A stretch of DNA of 11,055 nucleotides, taken from contig WFRF01000213.1 of assembly GCA_015486655.1 (NCBI GenBank), positions 1 to 11,055 of the forward strand, given 5' to 3'. Both the position numbers and the translations under genes were made by a program. This document shows, one piece after another, positions 1 through 6,092 of this stretch (within the stretch, counting starts at the first letter, position 1; each line of letters opens with the position of its first letter). The notes beneath the pieces were generated by a model. That model ran no database searches, was not told where the DNA came from, and was given only the letters and a program-made list of their open reading frames with translations. The DNA is from Caldifarciminota bacterium (GTDB taxonomy: Bacteria; Hydrothermota; 32-111; QNBC01).

Positions 1-579
1 AATTGTAATCACTTTATCTTTATAATACTCCAGTAAAGGTGCTGTGCTCTCTCTGTAAACTTCAAGACGATGTAAAATAGTCTCTCTATTATCGTCTTTT
101 CTTACAATCAGTTCACTTCCGCAAACATCACAATGTTTACCATCTTTTGGCGGATTAGTCAATAGATTATAAACGGTTCCACACTGCGGACATATTCTGC
201 GGGCCAATAATCTTTCAATTATAACATTATCCGCGGCATTCATGGCAATAACCGCATCAACGCAACCATTCCTCTTCGTCAATAATCCGTCCAATCCTTC
301 CGCCTGCTTAACGGTACGCGGAAAGCCGTCAAATAAAAAGCCGTCATAAGTATTATTTTCGTCCATCTTACTCTCAATTAACTCAATTATCATATCATCA
401 GGGACAAGCGCACCGGATTCAACTATGTGCTTTATCTTTTTCCCCAGTTCATCTTCATTTTTAATACTTTCCCTGAGAATGTCTCCCGTGGAAATATTAC
501 AAAGATTGAACTCTTTGGAAATTATAACGGCTTGTGTTCCCTTCCCTACACCGGGAGGCCCCAATAAAATAATATTCAT
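1..579 (-). CDS. adk: Adenylate kinase, zinc-lid type (3' end cut by window edge)
   Basis: Adenylate kinase interconverts ATP + AMP and 2 ADP in the cytoplasm. The first 193 codons are present; family members are about 210-220 residues, so roughly 20-25 C-terminal residues lie outside the window. Visible motifs are the P-loop GPPGVGKGT (7-15), the AMP-site stretch ISTGDILR (29-36), DGFPRT (84-89) with its AMP-binding Arg88, and a lid of Cys130-x2-Cys133-x16-Cys150-x2-Cys153, the pattern that binds structural zinc. The late part RLEVYRESTAPLLEYY also fits the family. Small departures are Asn28 where His is usual before IST and LLARR where GRR is common. The ATG abuts the secY TAA with no spacer, and the SD-like AGAGGTAGAAGG lies inside the last secY codons, so translation is probably coupled to secY. 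secY-adk is a common bacterial order. Confidence 0.97.
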   Translation of the reverse strand, partial: MNIILLGPPGVGKGTQAVIISKEFNLCNISTGDILRESIKNEDELGKKIKHIVESGALVPDDMIIELIESKMDENNTYDGFLFDGFPRTVKQAEGLDGLLTKRNGCVDAVIAMNAADNVIIERLLARRICPQCGTVYNLLTNPPKDGKHCDVCGSELIVRKDDNRETILHRLEVYRESTAPLLEYYKDKVITI

Positions 580-1896
580 TTACCTTCTACCTCTGATCTT
601 TCCTTTTTTAACAAAACCGTCGTAATGTCTCATAACAAGGTGAGATTCAATGGTATTCATAACTTCTATAACAACACCAACAATAATCAGTAGTGATGTA
701 CCACCGAAATATATATTGGCGTGTGTCCAGTTCATTATGTATATAGGTAAAATAGCTATGAATGTAAAGAATATCGCACCGGGTAATGTTATTCTTACCA
801 TAACATGATCAATATACTCGGCAGTTCTCTTTCCGGGTCTTACTCCGGGAACAAATCCTCCGTATTTTTGCATGTTGTTTGCAATCTCTTCGGGATTTAT
901 AACCATTGCAGTATAGAAATATGCAAAAAACACGATCAGCAATCCGTATACAGACACATATAGAGGACCCGTGGGTCTAAAGAGATTAATTAACGTTTGT
1001 CCCCAGGCTGCATCACGAGCAAAAAACGAAACTATCGTGTTGGGAAACATGAGAATCGATTGAGCAAATATAATAGGAATAACACCTGCGGCATTAACAT
1101 TTAAAGGCAGATGTGTTGCTTGTCCGCCGTATATCTTGTTTCCCACAACTCTCTTTGCATACTGAACGGGGATTCTTCTCTGCGCCTGTGTGACAAGTAC
1201 AACCGCAGCCGTAATAAAGAAAATCAACACAAGCAGAACTATAAACTGTACCCATCCCATTGCACCGGAGAGGACCATTCGCGTAATACTCAATGATTGG
1301 GACGGCAGTCTTGCCACAATACCTATTAAGATAAGTAACGACATTCCGTTCCCTATACCCTTTTCTGTTATTCTTTCTCCAAGCCACATTACAATGACGG
1401 CACCTGTAACAAGTGTCATAATCGTAACAAGACGAAATACGATTCCGGGGTGTGGTACAACCGAAACACCGCTGGGACTTTTTAAACTTTCAATAAATAT
1501 TGTTGTTCCGAATGACTGGACCAACGCCACAAGAACCGTGAAGTAACGAGTATACTGAGTTATCTTCCTTCTCCCTTCGTCTCCCTCTTCCCTTAATTTC
1601 GCGAGTGAGGGAATAACGGGAACCAGAAGCTCAAAAATAATTGCCGCACTAATATAAGGCATAATTCCCAACGAGAATATCGTTGCCCTACTCAATGCTC
1701 CACCGGTGAATATATCATAGAACCCCAAAATGGAGCCGGAATAAGTTCGTGCAAATGCACTCACTACTTCCTTTATATTTACCCCTGGTATAGGGATATG
1801 TGCTCCGAGTCTGTAGAGCACGAAGATCCCCAGCGTAAAGAGAATTTTTTTTCTGAGGTCTTCTATCTTAAAAGCGTTTACCAATCCCTTTAACAA
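580..1896 (-). CDS. secY: Preprotein translocase channel subunit SecY
   Basis: SecY is the pore subunit of the SecYEG translocon in the inner membrane, through which unfolded secretory proteins pass and membrane segments exit sideways. The 438-residue product fits the usual 430-445. Ten hydrophobic segments lie at roughly 18-36, 76-95, 117-137, 154-172, 183-200, 214-236, 267-290, 311-332, 371-388 and 396-413. Family landmarks are IPIPGVN (34-40), GIMPYIS (77-83), EGRRKITQYTR (107-117), QRRIPVQYAKR (239-249) in the ribosome/SecA-binding C4 loop, PGVRPGKRTAEY (350-361) in the C5 loop, and the basic tail HYDGFVKKGKIRGRR. The start is TTG, directly after the rplO TAA and behind AGGAGGT; no ATG is available nearby. 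Glu89 in IIFELL replaces the Gln usual in this TM2 motif. It is the last complete gene of the run, and its end carries the adk ribosome binding site. Confidence 0.98.
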   Translation of the reverse strand: MLKGLVNAFKIEDLRKKILFTLGIFVLYRLGAHIPIPGVNIKEVVSAFARTYSGSILGFYDIFTGGALSRATIFSLGIMPYISAAIIFELLVPVIPSLAKLREEGDEGRRKITQYTRYFTVLVALVQSFGTTIFIESLKSPSGVSVVPHPGIVFRLVTIMTLVTGAVIVMWLGERITEKGIGNGMSLLILIGIVARLPSQSLSITRMVLSGAMGWVQFIVLLVLIFFITAAVVLVTQAQRRIPVQYAKRVVGNKIYGGQATHLPLNVNAAGVIPIIFAQSILMFPNTIVSFFARDAAWGQTLINLFRPTGPLYVSVYGLLIVFFAYFYTAMVINPEEIANNMQKYGGFVPGVRPGKRTAEYIDHVMVRITLPGAIFFTFIAILPIYIMNWTHANIYFGGTSLLIIVGVVIEVMNTIESHLVMRHYDGFVKKGKIRGRR

Positions 1897-2337
1897 TTAT
1901 ACCTCCTCTGTTTTTCCACCACTGGCTTCTATCTTCTCTTTGGCTGTTTTTGAAAATGCATGCGCTTTAACCGTAAGAGGAATCTTAATATCTCCTTTTC
2001 CCAATATTTTAACCGGCAAATCCCTTTTTACTATACCTCTTTCAAACAGGGATTCAACTGTGACTTCTTCGTTTTCAGAATAAATTTCAGCCAATTTTCC
2101 AACATTGACAACCTGAAACTCGATTCTGTTAAAGTTTTTGAACCCTCTTTTGGGAATTCGCCTTTGAAGAGGCATCTGTCCGCCTTCAAACCACGGTTGG
2201 ATGTTACCGCCGGATCTCGCCTTCTGCCCTTTGTGTCCTTTTCCTGCGGTTTTTCCGTTACCGGAGCCCGGACCTCTTCCGACTCTGAATCTTTTCTTTA
2301 TAGCCCCTGGGGCCGGATGTAAATTTTTATCACTCAT
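1897..2337 (-). CDS. rplO: 50S ribosomal protein L15
   Basis: L15 is a late-assembling large-subunit protein with a long extended N-terminal arm that penetrates 23S rRNA and a globular C-terminal domain. The 146 residues match the usual 144-150. The arm is clear: LHPAPGAIKKRFRVGRG (6-22), then GSGNGKTAGKGHKGQKAR with its Gly/Lys-rich character, then FEGGQMPLQRRIPKRGF. The C-terminal half carries the family's VTVKAHAFSKTAKEKIEASGGK. The ATG follows AGGAGATACTT, and that SD merges with the rpmD TAG stop (TAGGAG). Its stop TAA touches the secY TTG start. The only small oddity is PWFEGG where PGFEGG is commoner. Confidence 0.98.
   Translation of the reverse strand: MSDKNLHPAPGAIKKRFRVGRGPGSGNGKTAGKGHKGQKARSGGNIQPWFEGGQMPLQRRIPKRGFKNFNRIEFQVVNVGKLAEIYSENEEVTVESLFERGIVKRDLPVKILGKGDIKIPLTVKAHAFSKTAKEKIEASGGKTEEV
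1901..1909 (-). promoter_or_regulatory. Ribosome binding site for TTG-started secY
   Basis: AGAGGAGGT lies in the last codons of rplO (Glu-Glu-Val) and is followed by ATAA and then TTG. This near-perfect match to the anti-SD, at proper spacing, decides the start. The SD is inside coding sequence because rplO and secY have no gap, which suggests coupled translation. Confidence 0.85.
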
Positions 2338-2346
2338 AAGTATCTC

Positions 2347-2532
2347 CTATTCGTCTATTTCTTCAACCTTAAGTAAGTGTGATATACTATTTACCATACC
2401 CCTTATAGCAGGAACATCATCATGAATTACTACCTGATGCATTTTCCTGATGCCCAACGCTTTGAGTGTTCTCTTCTGCCTCAAGGGTCTATCAATTGCA
2501 CTTCTTACCTGTTCTATCCTAAGCTTCTTCAT
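2347..2532 (-). CDS. rpmD: 50S ribosomal protein L30
   Basis: L30 is a small large-subunit protein near the 5S rRNA side of 23S rRNA; it is dispensable or absent in some lineages. The 61 residues match the bacterial short form. Family signs are LRIEQVRSAIDRPLRQKRTLKALGI-like spacing: an N-terminal beta strand, then the IDRPLRQKRTLKALGI helix (14-29), then RKMHQVVIHDDVPAIRGM, where the bacterial consensus has the similar NTPAIRGMI. The ATG has GAGGT upstream, overlapping the rpsE TGA. The extra acidic tail VEEIDE is a few residues longer than many homologues. It sits between rpsE and rplO, its expected position. Confidence 0.97.
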   Translation of the reverse strand: MKKLRIEQVRSAIDRPLRQKRTLKALGIRKMHQVVIHDDVPAIRGMVNSISHLLKVEEIDE

Positions 2533-2540
2533 CTTTTACC

Positions 2541-3026
2541 TCAGCTGTTTAATATTTTTAAAACATCCTCTTTTTTTCTCAACCCTCTTAGACCTTCAAA
2601 AGTAGCTTTAATAACATTTACATCAGTATTTGATCCGAGGGATTTCGTAAGGATATTTTCAATTCCGGCAAGTTCCAATAGAGGTTTAATTCTTGTATTT
2701 GCAATTACACCAGTACCTTTGGATGCCGGTTTCATCAATATCTTACTGGCACTGTATCTTCCGAGTGTTTCATGAGGAATCGTCCCATCAACAATATTTA
2801 CCTCTATTATATTCTTCCTTGCATCTTCAATGGCTTTTCTTGTAGCATCCATTCTTTCCTTAGCCTTTCCAAGCCCTATTCCGATATGTCCGTTACGGTC
2901 TCCTACAACGGCAATAACTCTCAACTTAAAGTTCTTACCGCCCTTTACCGTTTTTGAGACTCTGGAGATGGAAACGATGCTCTCTTCAAGTTCCAATGAT
3001 GATATATCTATTTTCTTATTCACCAT
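2541..3026 (-). CDS. rpsE: 30S ribosomal protein S5
   Basis: S5 sits with S4 at the mRNA entry side of the 30S subunit and affects decoding accuracy and helicase activity. The 161-residue product has the double-stranded-RNA-binding-like N domain with SRVSKTVKGGKNF (21-33) and VGDRNGHIGIGLGKAKE (41-57), then the C domain with KPASKGTGVIA (99-109), LLELAGIENILTKSLGS (116-132) and NVIKATFEGL (137-146). The segment 110-115 reads NTRIKP where bacterial S5 normally has GG and then small/hydrophobic residues and Arg. This is a clear departure at the loop next to the classical ram (ribosomal ambiguity) positions. ATG at 3026 and GTG at 3023 are adjacent codons; the SD AGGAGG is only 2 nt from the ATG but 5 nt from the GTG, so the N terminus is uncertain by one residue. 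It ends in TGA. Confidence 0.97.
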   Translation of the reverse strand: MVNKKIDISSLELEESIVSISRVSKTVKGGKNFKLRVIAVVGDRNGHIGIGLGKAKERMDATRKAIEDARKNIIEVNIVDGTIPHETLGRYSASKILMKPASKGTGVIANTRIKPLLELAGIENILTKSLGSNTDVNVIKATFEGLRGLRKKEDVLKILNS

Positions 3027-3028
3027 AT

Positions 3029-3034
3029 CCTCCT
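3029..3034 (-). promoter_or_regulatory. Ribosome binding site of rpsE with ambiguous start
   Basis: AGGAGG is followed by AT and then ATG GTG. Spacing to the ATG is 2 nt, which is unusually short, and to the in-frame GTG 5 nt, which is ordinary. The upstream TAATAG is a tandem in-frame stop for rplR, with the TAG merged into the SD. Confidence 0.75.
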
Positions 3035-3035
3035 A

Positions 3036-3404
3036 TTAAAATTCAAGCCCGGCTTTTCTGCAAGACTCGGCGAAGCTTTTTACTCTTCCATGATATTTGT
3101 AGCCTGCACGGTCGAAAACAATCTTTTTAATTCCTTTTTCAATTGCTTTTTTTGCAATAGCTTCTCCGACAATTGCACTTACTTCAACTTTGCTTTTGCC
3201 CTTTACGCCGTCTCTTAAATCTTTATCATTGGAAGATGCCGAAACTATCGTTTTTCCGCTAATATCATCAATAATTTGACCGTAGATATTATTAAGACTT
3301 CTAAAGACAACCAACCTCGGTCTCTCGGGTGTCCCCGTCAAATTACGCCTTATTCTTTGATGCCTTTTTAAACGATTTAAGCGTTTTTCTTTATTTTTAT
3401 CCAT
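3036..3404 (-). CDS. rplR: 50S ribosomal protein L18
   Basis: L18 binds 5S rRNA together with L5 and anchors it in the central protuberance. The 122 residues fit the family. The Lys/Arg-rich N terminus (KNKEKRLNRLKRHQRIRRN) is the flexible RNA-binding arm; it is followed by GTPERPRLVVFRSLNNIYGQIIDD (24-47), a typical L18 beta-strand start, and later IAKKAIEKGIKKIVFDRAGYKYHGRV, which holds the family's FDRxGYxYHGRV signature. The C terminus AFAE-like segment here reads SFAESCRKAGLEF, as usual. The ATG follows GAGGTGCAGC. The gene ends in tandem in-frame TAA TAG, and the second stop forms part of the rpsE SD. Confidence 0.98.
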   Translation of the reverse strand: MDKNKEKRLNRLKRHQRIRRNLTGTPERPRLVVFRSLNNIYGQIIDDISGKTIVSASSNDKDLRDGVKGKSKVEVSAIVGEAIAKKAIEKGIKKIVFDRAGYKYHGRVKSFAESCRKAGLEF

Positions 3405-3415
3405 GCTGCACCTCT

Positions 3416-3958
3416 CTATGCTCCGGTCTTTCCGGCTTTTCTTCTGATATATTCGCCATCATACCTGATGCCCTTACCTTTATACGGTTCAGGAGGGCGA
3501 ACCTCTCTGATCTTATCGGCATAAAATCCGACTTTTTCTTTATCTATCCCCTGGACTTTTACTATTTCGGCTTTTTGTCCCTCAACTACGAAATTGATAC
3601 CTTCAGGTTTCTTAATTATTACGGGATGGCTGTATCCGACATTTAACTGAAGATCGGCACCCTGCATGGCAGCTCTGTAACCGACGCCTTCAATCACAAG
3701 TTTCCTTTCAAAACCTTTGCTGACACCTATCACCATATTGTTAATCAAAGCCCTTGTAAGACCGAACAATGCTCTAACATCTTTGCTGTTGGTTTCGGTG
3801 GATACTTTAACGACTTTACCTTCAATATCTATTTTAATCCTGGGATCAAAGGAATTTGTCAGCGTTCCCTTAGGACCTTTAACGGTAATCGTAGTTCCGT
3901 CTTTTTTTATTTCAACCCCATCTGGCAATGTTACCGGTTTTTTTCCTATTCTTGACAT
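3416..3958 (-). CDS. rplF: 50S ribosomal protein L6
   Basis: L6 binds 23S rRNA near the sarcin-ricin loop, close to where elongation factors dock. The 180 residues match the normal 175-185, as two copies of the same alpha/beta fold. The N-terminal MSRIGKKPVTLPDGV (1-15) and VKGPKGTL are typical; the C-terminal domain ends in the strong signature PPEPYKGKGIRY followed by YIRRKAGKTG. Between them, VQGIDKEKVGFYADKIREVR corresponds to the family's GxDKxxVGQxAAxIRxxR but has Phe-Tyr where Gln and Ala are usual. The ATG is preceded by AGGAGGGTCGC, which overlaps the rpsH TAG stop. The gene ends in TAG just ahead of the AGAGGT SD for rplR. Confidence 0.98.
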   Translation of the reverse strand: MSRIGKKPVTLPDGVEIKKDGTTITVKGPKGTLTNSFDPRIKIDIEGKVVKVSTETNSKDVRALFGLTRALINNMVIGVSKGFERKLVIEGVGYRAAMQGADLQLNVGYSHPVIIKKPEGINFVVEGQKAEIVKVQGIDKEKVGFYADKIREVRPPEPYKGKGIRYDGEYIRRKAGKTGA

Positions 3959-3967
3959 GCGACCCTC

Positions 3968-4366
3968 CTACCAGACGTAGCAGAGAACTTCTCCGCCAAC
4001 TTTATTCTTTTTAGCATTTCTGTCACTCATAAGACCTTTTGAAGTGGATATGATTGCTATGCCAAGCCCATTAAGTACCCTGGGAATCTCCGTATAACTT
4101 TTGTATACCCTTCTTCCCGGTTTGCTTATTCTCTTAACACCTTTAATCACACCTTCTCTGTTTACATATTTCAATTCCACTATGATGCCGTTCTGTTTAT
4201 TATCCTTCTCGATTTTGTAACCTCTGATAAAACCGTTTTCGAAAAGAATTTTAGCAATGGATTCTTTTACCTTAGACGCCGGTATATATACGGTTTCGTG
4301 GCTTGCCTTTTGAGCGTTTACCACACGGATTAACATATCTGCAATTGGATCTATAGTACCACTCAT
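3968..4366 (-). CDS. rpsH: 30S ribosomal protein S8
   Basis: S8 is a primary binder of 16S rRNA helix 21 and in several bacteria is the translational repressor of the spc operon. The start was set at 4366 because the reading frame stays open upstream into rpsN, but homology begins at MSGTIDPIADML and a clean SD (AGGAGGACAT) precedes this ATG. The 132-residue product has DPIADML (6-12), PASKVKESIAKIL, RISKPGRRVYKSYTEIPRVLNGLGIAI (split here only by reading), STSKGLMSDRNAKK and the C-terminal GGEVLCYVW, where the family puts its RNA-contacting STS loop. Residues 13-18 read IRVVNA where TRIRNA is nearly fixed, so one conserved Arg is missing. The TAG stop is fused to the rplF SD. Confidence 0.98.
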   Translation of the reverse strand: MSGTIDPIADMLIRVVNAQKASHETVYIPASKVKESIAKILFENGFIRGYKIEKDNKQNGIIVELKYVNREGVIKGVKRISKPGRRVYKSYTEIPRVLNGLGIAIISTSKGLMSDRNAKKNKVGGEVLCYVW

Positions 4367-4377
4367 ATGTCCTCCTA

Positions 4378-4563
4378 TTACCAGCTGGCCTTTTTTAATC
4401 CGGGAATCTTTCCCTCTAAGGCAAGTTCTCTTAAACAAACACGACATAGACCAAAATCATTATAATAGCCTCTCGGTCTTCCGCATCTCTGGCATCTATT
4501 ATACTTCCTGACCTTAAATTTTGGTTCTCTTTTTGCTTTAGCTATCATTGATTTCTTCGCCAT
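4378..4563 (-). CDS. rpsN: 30S ribosomal protein S14, zinc-binding (type Z)
   Basis: S14 sits in the 30S head next to S3 and S10. This is the short 61-residue form that carries zinc: Cys24-x2-Cys27 in CQRCGRPRG and Cys40-x2-Cys43 in LCRVCLREL, separated by 12 residues. The zinc-free form of about 100 residues found in E. coli lacks these cysteines. The C terminus GKIPGLKKASW is the canonical ending. The ATG directly abuts the rplE TAG with no spacer; the SD AAGGAG lies in the final Lys-Glu-Lys-Lys codons of rplE, so translation is likely coupled. The stop is tandem TAA TAG, with the TAG forming part of the rpsH SD. No second S14 copy is visible in the window. Confidence 0.98.
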   Translation of the reverse strand: MAKKSMIAKAKREPKFKVRKYNRCQRCGRPRGYYNDFGLCRVCLRELALEGKIPGLKKASW

Positions 4564-5118
4564 CTATTTCTTCTCCTTTTTAAAAGGCATAAAGAATTCT
4601 TTCAGGAAATCTTTTGCTTCCTCATCAGTCTTTGCAGTTGTAACAAATGTAATATCCATACCAAGGACATTTTTAACCTTGTCATATTCAATCTCGGGAA
4701 AAACCAACTGCTCTTTTATGCCAATTGAATAATTACCTCTTCCATCAAATGAAGTCGTACTCAACCCTCTGAAGTCCCTAATTCTCGGAACTGCGAAGTT
4801 TACAAACCTGTCATAGAATTCATACATCCTGTCTTTTCTTAAGGTAACCTTACAGCCAATCTTTGCTCCTTTTCTCAGCTTGAAGTTTGAAATTGATTTT
4901 TTGGCTCTGGTTACCACAGGTGCCTGCCCTGTGACCGTTCTCAAAACATCAACGGCCTCATCAATGATTTTCGGATCCTGTGTTGCTCTTCCCAGACCGA
5001 TATTAATTACTATTTTTTCCAGTTTGGGAACTTCGTTTATATTTTTATAGCCCTTTTTCTTCATCAATTTGGGGGCTATTTCCTTTTGATAAATTTCGTA
5101 TAATCTAGCTCTTCCCAT
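4564..5118 (-). CDS. rplE: 50S ribosomal protein L5
   Basis: L5 carries 5S rRNA into the large subunit with L18 and contacts the P-site tRNA and the 30S head. The start was placed at 5118: the open frame runs 30 codons further upstream into rplX, but those codons have no L5 similarity, while this ATG sits behind GGAGAAGTAAT. The product is 184 residues, as in relatives. Motifs include VPKLEKIVINIGLG (30-43), GQAPVVTRAKKSISNFKLRKG with the usual ISxFKLRxG, GCKVTLRKDRMYEF, VPRIRDFRGL, SFDGRGNYSIGIKEQ, FPEIEYDK and GMDITFVTTAKTDEEA. Only one base separates it from the rplX stop. The Lys-rich end KKEKK encodes the rpsN SD, which may select for those codons. Confidence 0.98.
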   Translation of the reverse strand: MGRARLYEIYQKEIAPKLMKKKGYKNINEVPKLEKIVINIGLGRATQDPKIIDEAVDVLRTVTGQAPVVTRAKKSISNFKLRKGAKIGCKVTLRKDRMYEFYDRFVNFAVPRIRDFRGLSTTSFDGRGNYSIGIKEQLVFPEIEYDKVKNVLGMDITFVTTAKTDEEAKDFLKEFFMPFKKEKK

Positions 5119-5119
5119 A

Positions 5120-5443
5120 TTACTTCTCCAGCATCTCGCCGCAAACTTTACAAATTCTTGCTTTTTTACCGTTTTCAAGAACCATATATCCGACTCTTGT
5201 GGGTTCACCGCAGTTTGGGCATATGAGTTTTAAATTTGCTATACTTACGGGAGCTTCTTTCTTAATAAGTCCGCTCTGTTCTTCGGCTTTTCTGGCTTTT
5301 TGGTGTCTGACAATCATGTTGACTCCTTCAACTATTGCCCTTCTGCTTGCAGGCAATACGGCCAGTATCTTACCGGATTTTCCTTTGTCTTTTCCTTTTA
5401 TCACGATTACTTTATCACCCTTTTTCAATTTAAGCTTAGTCAT
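5120..5443 (-). CDS. rplX: 50S ribosomal protein L24 with C-terminal zinc ribbon
   Basis: L24 initiates 50S assembly by binding the 5' domain of 23S rRNA and sits near the peptide exit. The 107-residue protein opens with a KOW-type fold: KLKKGDKVIVIKGKDKGKSGKI (split at about 5-26), then VEGVNMIVRHQKA (38-50). The tail holds Cys75-x2-Cys78 (CPNCGEPTRVGY) and Cys98-x2-Cys101 (CKVCGE), the four-cysteine ribbon present in many bacterial L24 proteins and expected to bind zinc. The ATG shares one base with the rplN TAA (TAATG), and the SD GGAGGTGG is inside rplN, so coupled re-initiation is likely. The stop lies one base from the rplE start, which leaves no intergenic space for the S8-repressor site known near this junction in E. 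coli. Confidence 0.98.
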   Translation of the reverse strand: MTKLKLKKGDKVIVIKGKDKGKSGKILAVLPASRRAIVEGVNMIVRHQKARKAEEQSGLIKKEAPVSIANLKLICPNCGEPTRVGYMVLENGKKARICKVCGEMLEK

Positions 5444-5811
5444 TAGACCACCTCCGGTGCTAGCGATACAATTTTCATAAACCTTTTTTCCCTAAGCTCT
5501 CTTGCAACTGGGCCAAAGATACGTGTTCCTTTAGGCTCTTTCTGTGCATCGATTACCACACATGCATTGTCATCAAACCTTACCGAAGAACCGTCTTTTC
5601 GATTGTATTCCTTTTTTGTTCTTACTATAACAGCCCTTTGAATACTTCCCTTTTTAATTTGACTCTCAGGTAAGACTTCCTGTACGGCAATAACAACTAT
5701 ATCGCCTACATAGGCATATTTTCTTCTTGTTCCGCCGAGTATCTTTATACACTTGGCTTTTTTTATGCCCGAATTATCTGTGACGTTAAGTCTAGTCTCC
5801 TCCATAATCAT
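5443..5811 (-). CDS. rplN: 50S ribosomal protein L14
   Basis: L14 lies on the subunit interface, contacts L19 and 16S rRNA (bridge B8), and is the docking site for the silencing factor RsfS. The 122 residues equal the standard length. The start at 5811 was preferred over the in-frame ATG at 5805 because it aligns exactly with the family start (five residues before TRL) and has AGAGGT five bases upstream. Motifs: TRLNVTDNSGIKKAKCIKIL with the family DNSG, LGGTRRKYAYVGD (25-37), KKGSIQRAVIVRTKKE, DGSSVRFDDNACVV, KGTRIFGPVARELR and FMKIVSLAPEVV. Cys rather than Ala in DDNAC is a minor difference. The last codons provide the rplX SD, and TAA overlaps the rplX ATG by one base. Confidence 0.98.
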   Translation of the reverse strand: MIMEETRLNVTDNSGIKKAKCIKILGGTRRKYAYVGDIVVIAVQEVLPESQIKKGSIQRAVIVRTKKEYNRKDGSSVRFDDNACVVIDAQKEPKGTRIFGPVARELREKRFMKIVSLAPEVV

Positions 5812-5820
5812 ATGCGACCT

Positions 5821-6081
5821 CTACTCTTTACCTTTTTCAATGACCTTTAATAAACGCCATCTCTTTGTTTTACTTAACGGTCTGGTCTCTTCCACCAAAA
5901 CCTTATCTCCGATACGAGTAGTGTTTCCGGGATCATCCACCACCAGCTTTTTATGTTTTGTTACTATTTTTCCATAAAGAGGATGGGGAATTCTTCTCGA
6001 TATATCTATAACAACAGTATCTTTCATCCTGTTGCTTATTACTACTCCTATTCTTCTTTTACGATGTCCTCTTGCATTCAT
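5821..6081 (-). CDS. rpsQ: 30S ribosomal protein S17
   Basis: S17 is a primary 16S rRNA-binding protein of the 30S body with an OB-fold beta barrel. The 86 residues match the family. It begins with a basic stretch (RGHRKRRIGVVISNRMKDT), the last part being the family GxVxSxKMxKTVxV signature; it continues with HPLYGKIVTKHKKLVVDD (33-50) and GDKVLVEETRPLSKTKRWRL, which contains the ETRPLSKTKRW motif that is highly diagnostic. The ATG follows AGGAGACAGT. Its TAG stop contributes to the AGAGGT SD of rplN. It lies between rpmC and rplN as expected. Confidence 0.97.
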   Translation of the reverse strand: MNARGHRKRRIGVVISNRMKDTVVIDISRRIPHPLYGKIVTKHKKLVVDDPGNTTRIGDKVLVEETRPLSKTKRWRLLKVIEKGKE

Positions 6082-6092
6082 ACTGTCTCCTA

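Noticed and set aside
1094..1387. 97-codon minus-strand frame inside secY
   Set aside because: It is a shifted-frame shadow of secY, with no SD and no recognisable protein; the secY frame covers it with full family motifs.
1190..1546. 118-codon plus-strand open frame opposite secY
   Set aside because: Antisense shadow of a conserved gene; no SD, no homology I recognise, low-complexity composition.
2338..4377. Reassigned UAG (for example as a sense codon)
   Set aside because: TAG falls exactly at the expected C termini of conserved proteins, and no TAG occurs within them, so it works as a stop here.
4367..4447. Upstream extension of rpsH by 27 codons into rpsN
   Set aside because: The added residues have no S8 similarity, overlap the coding sequence of S14, and the ATG at 4366 has its own AGGAGG.
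5119..5208. Upstream extension of rplE by 30 codons into rplX
   Set aside because: L5 similarity begins at the ATG at 5118, which has an SD; the extension is the zinc-ribbon coding region of rplX read in another frame.
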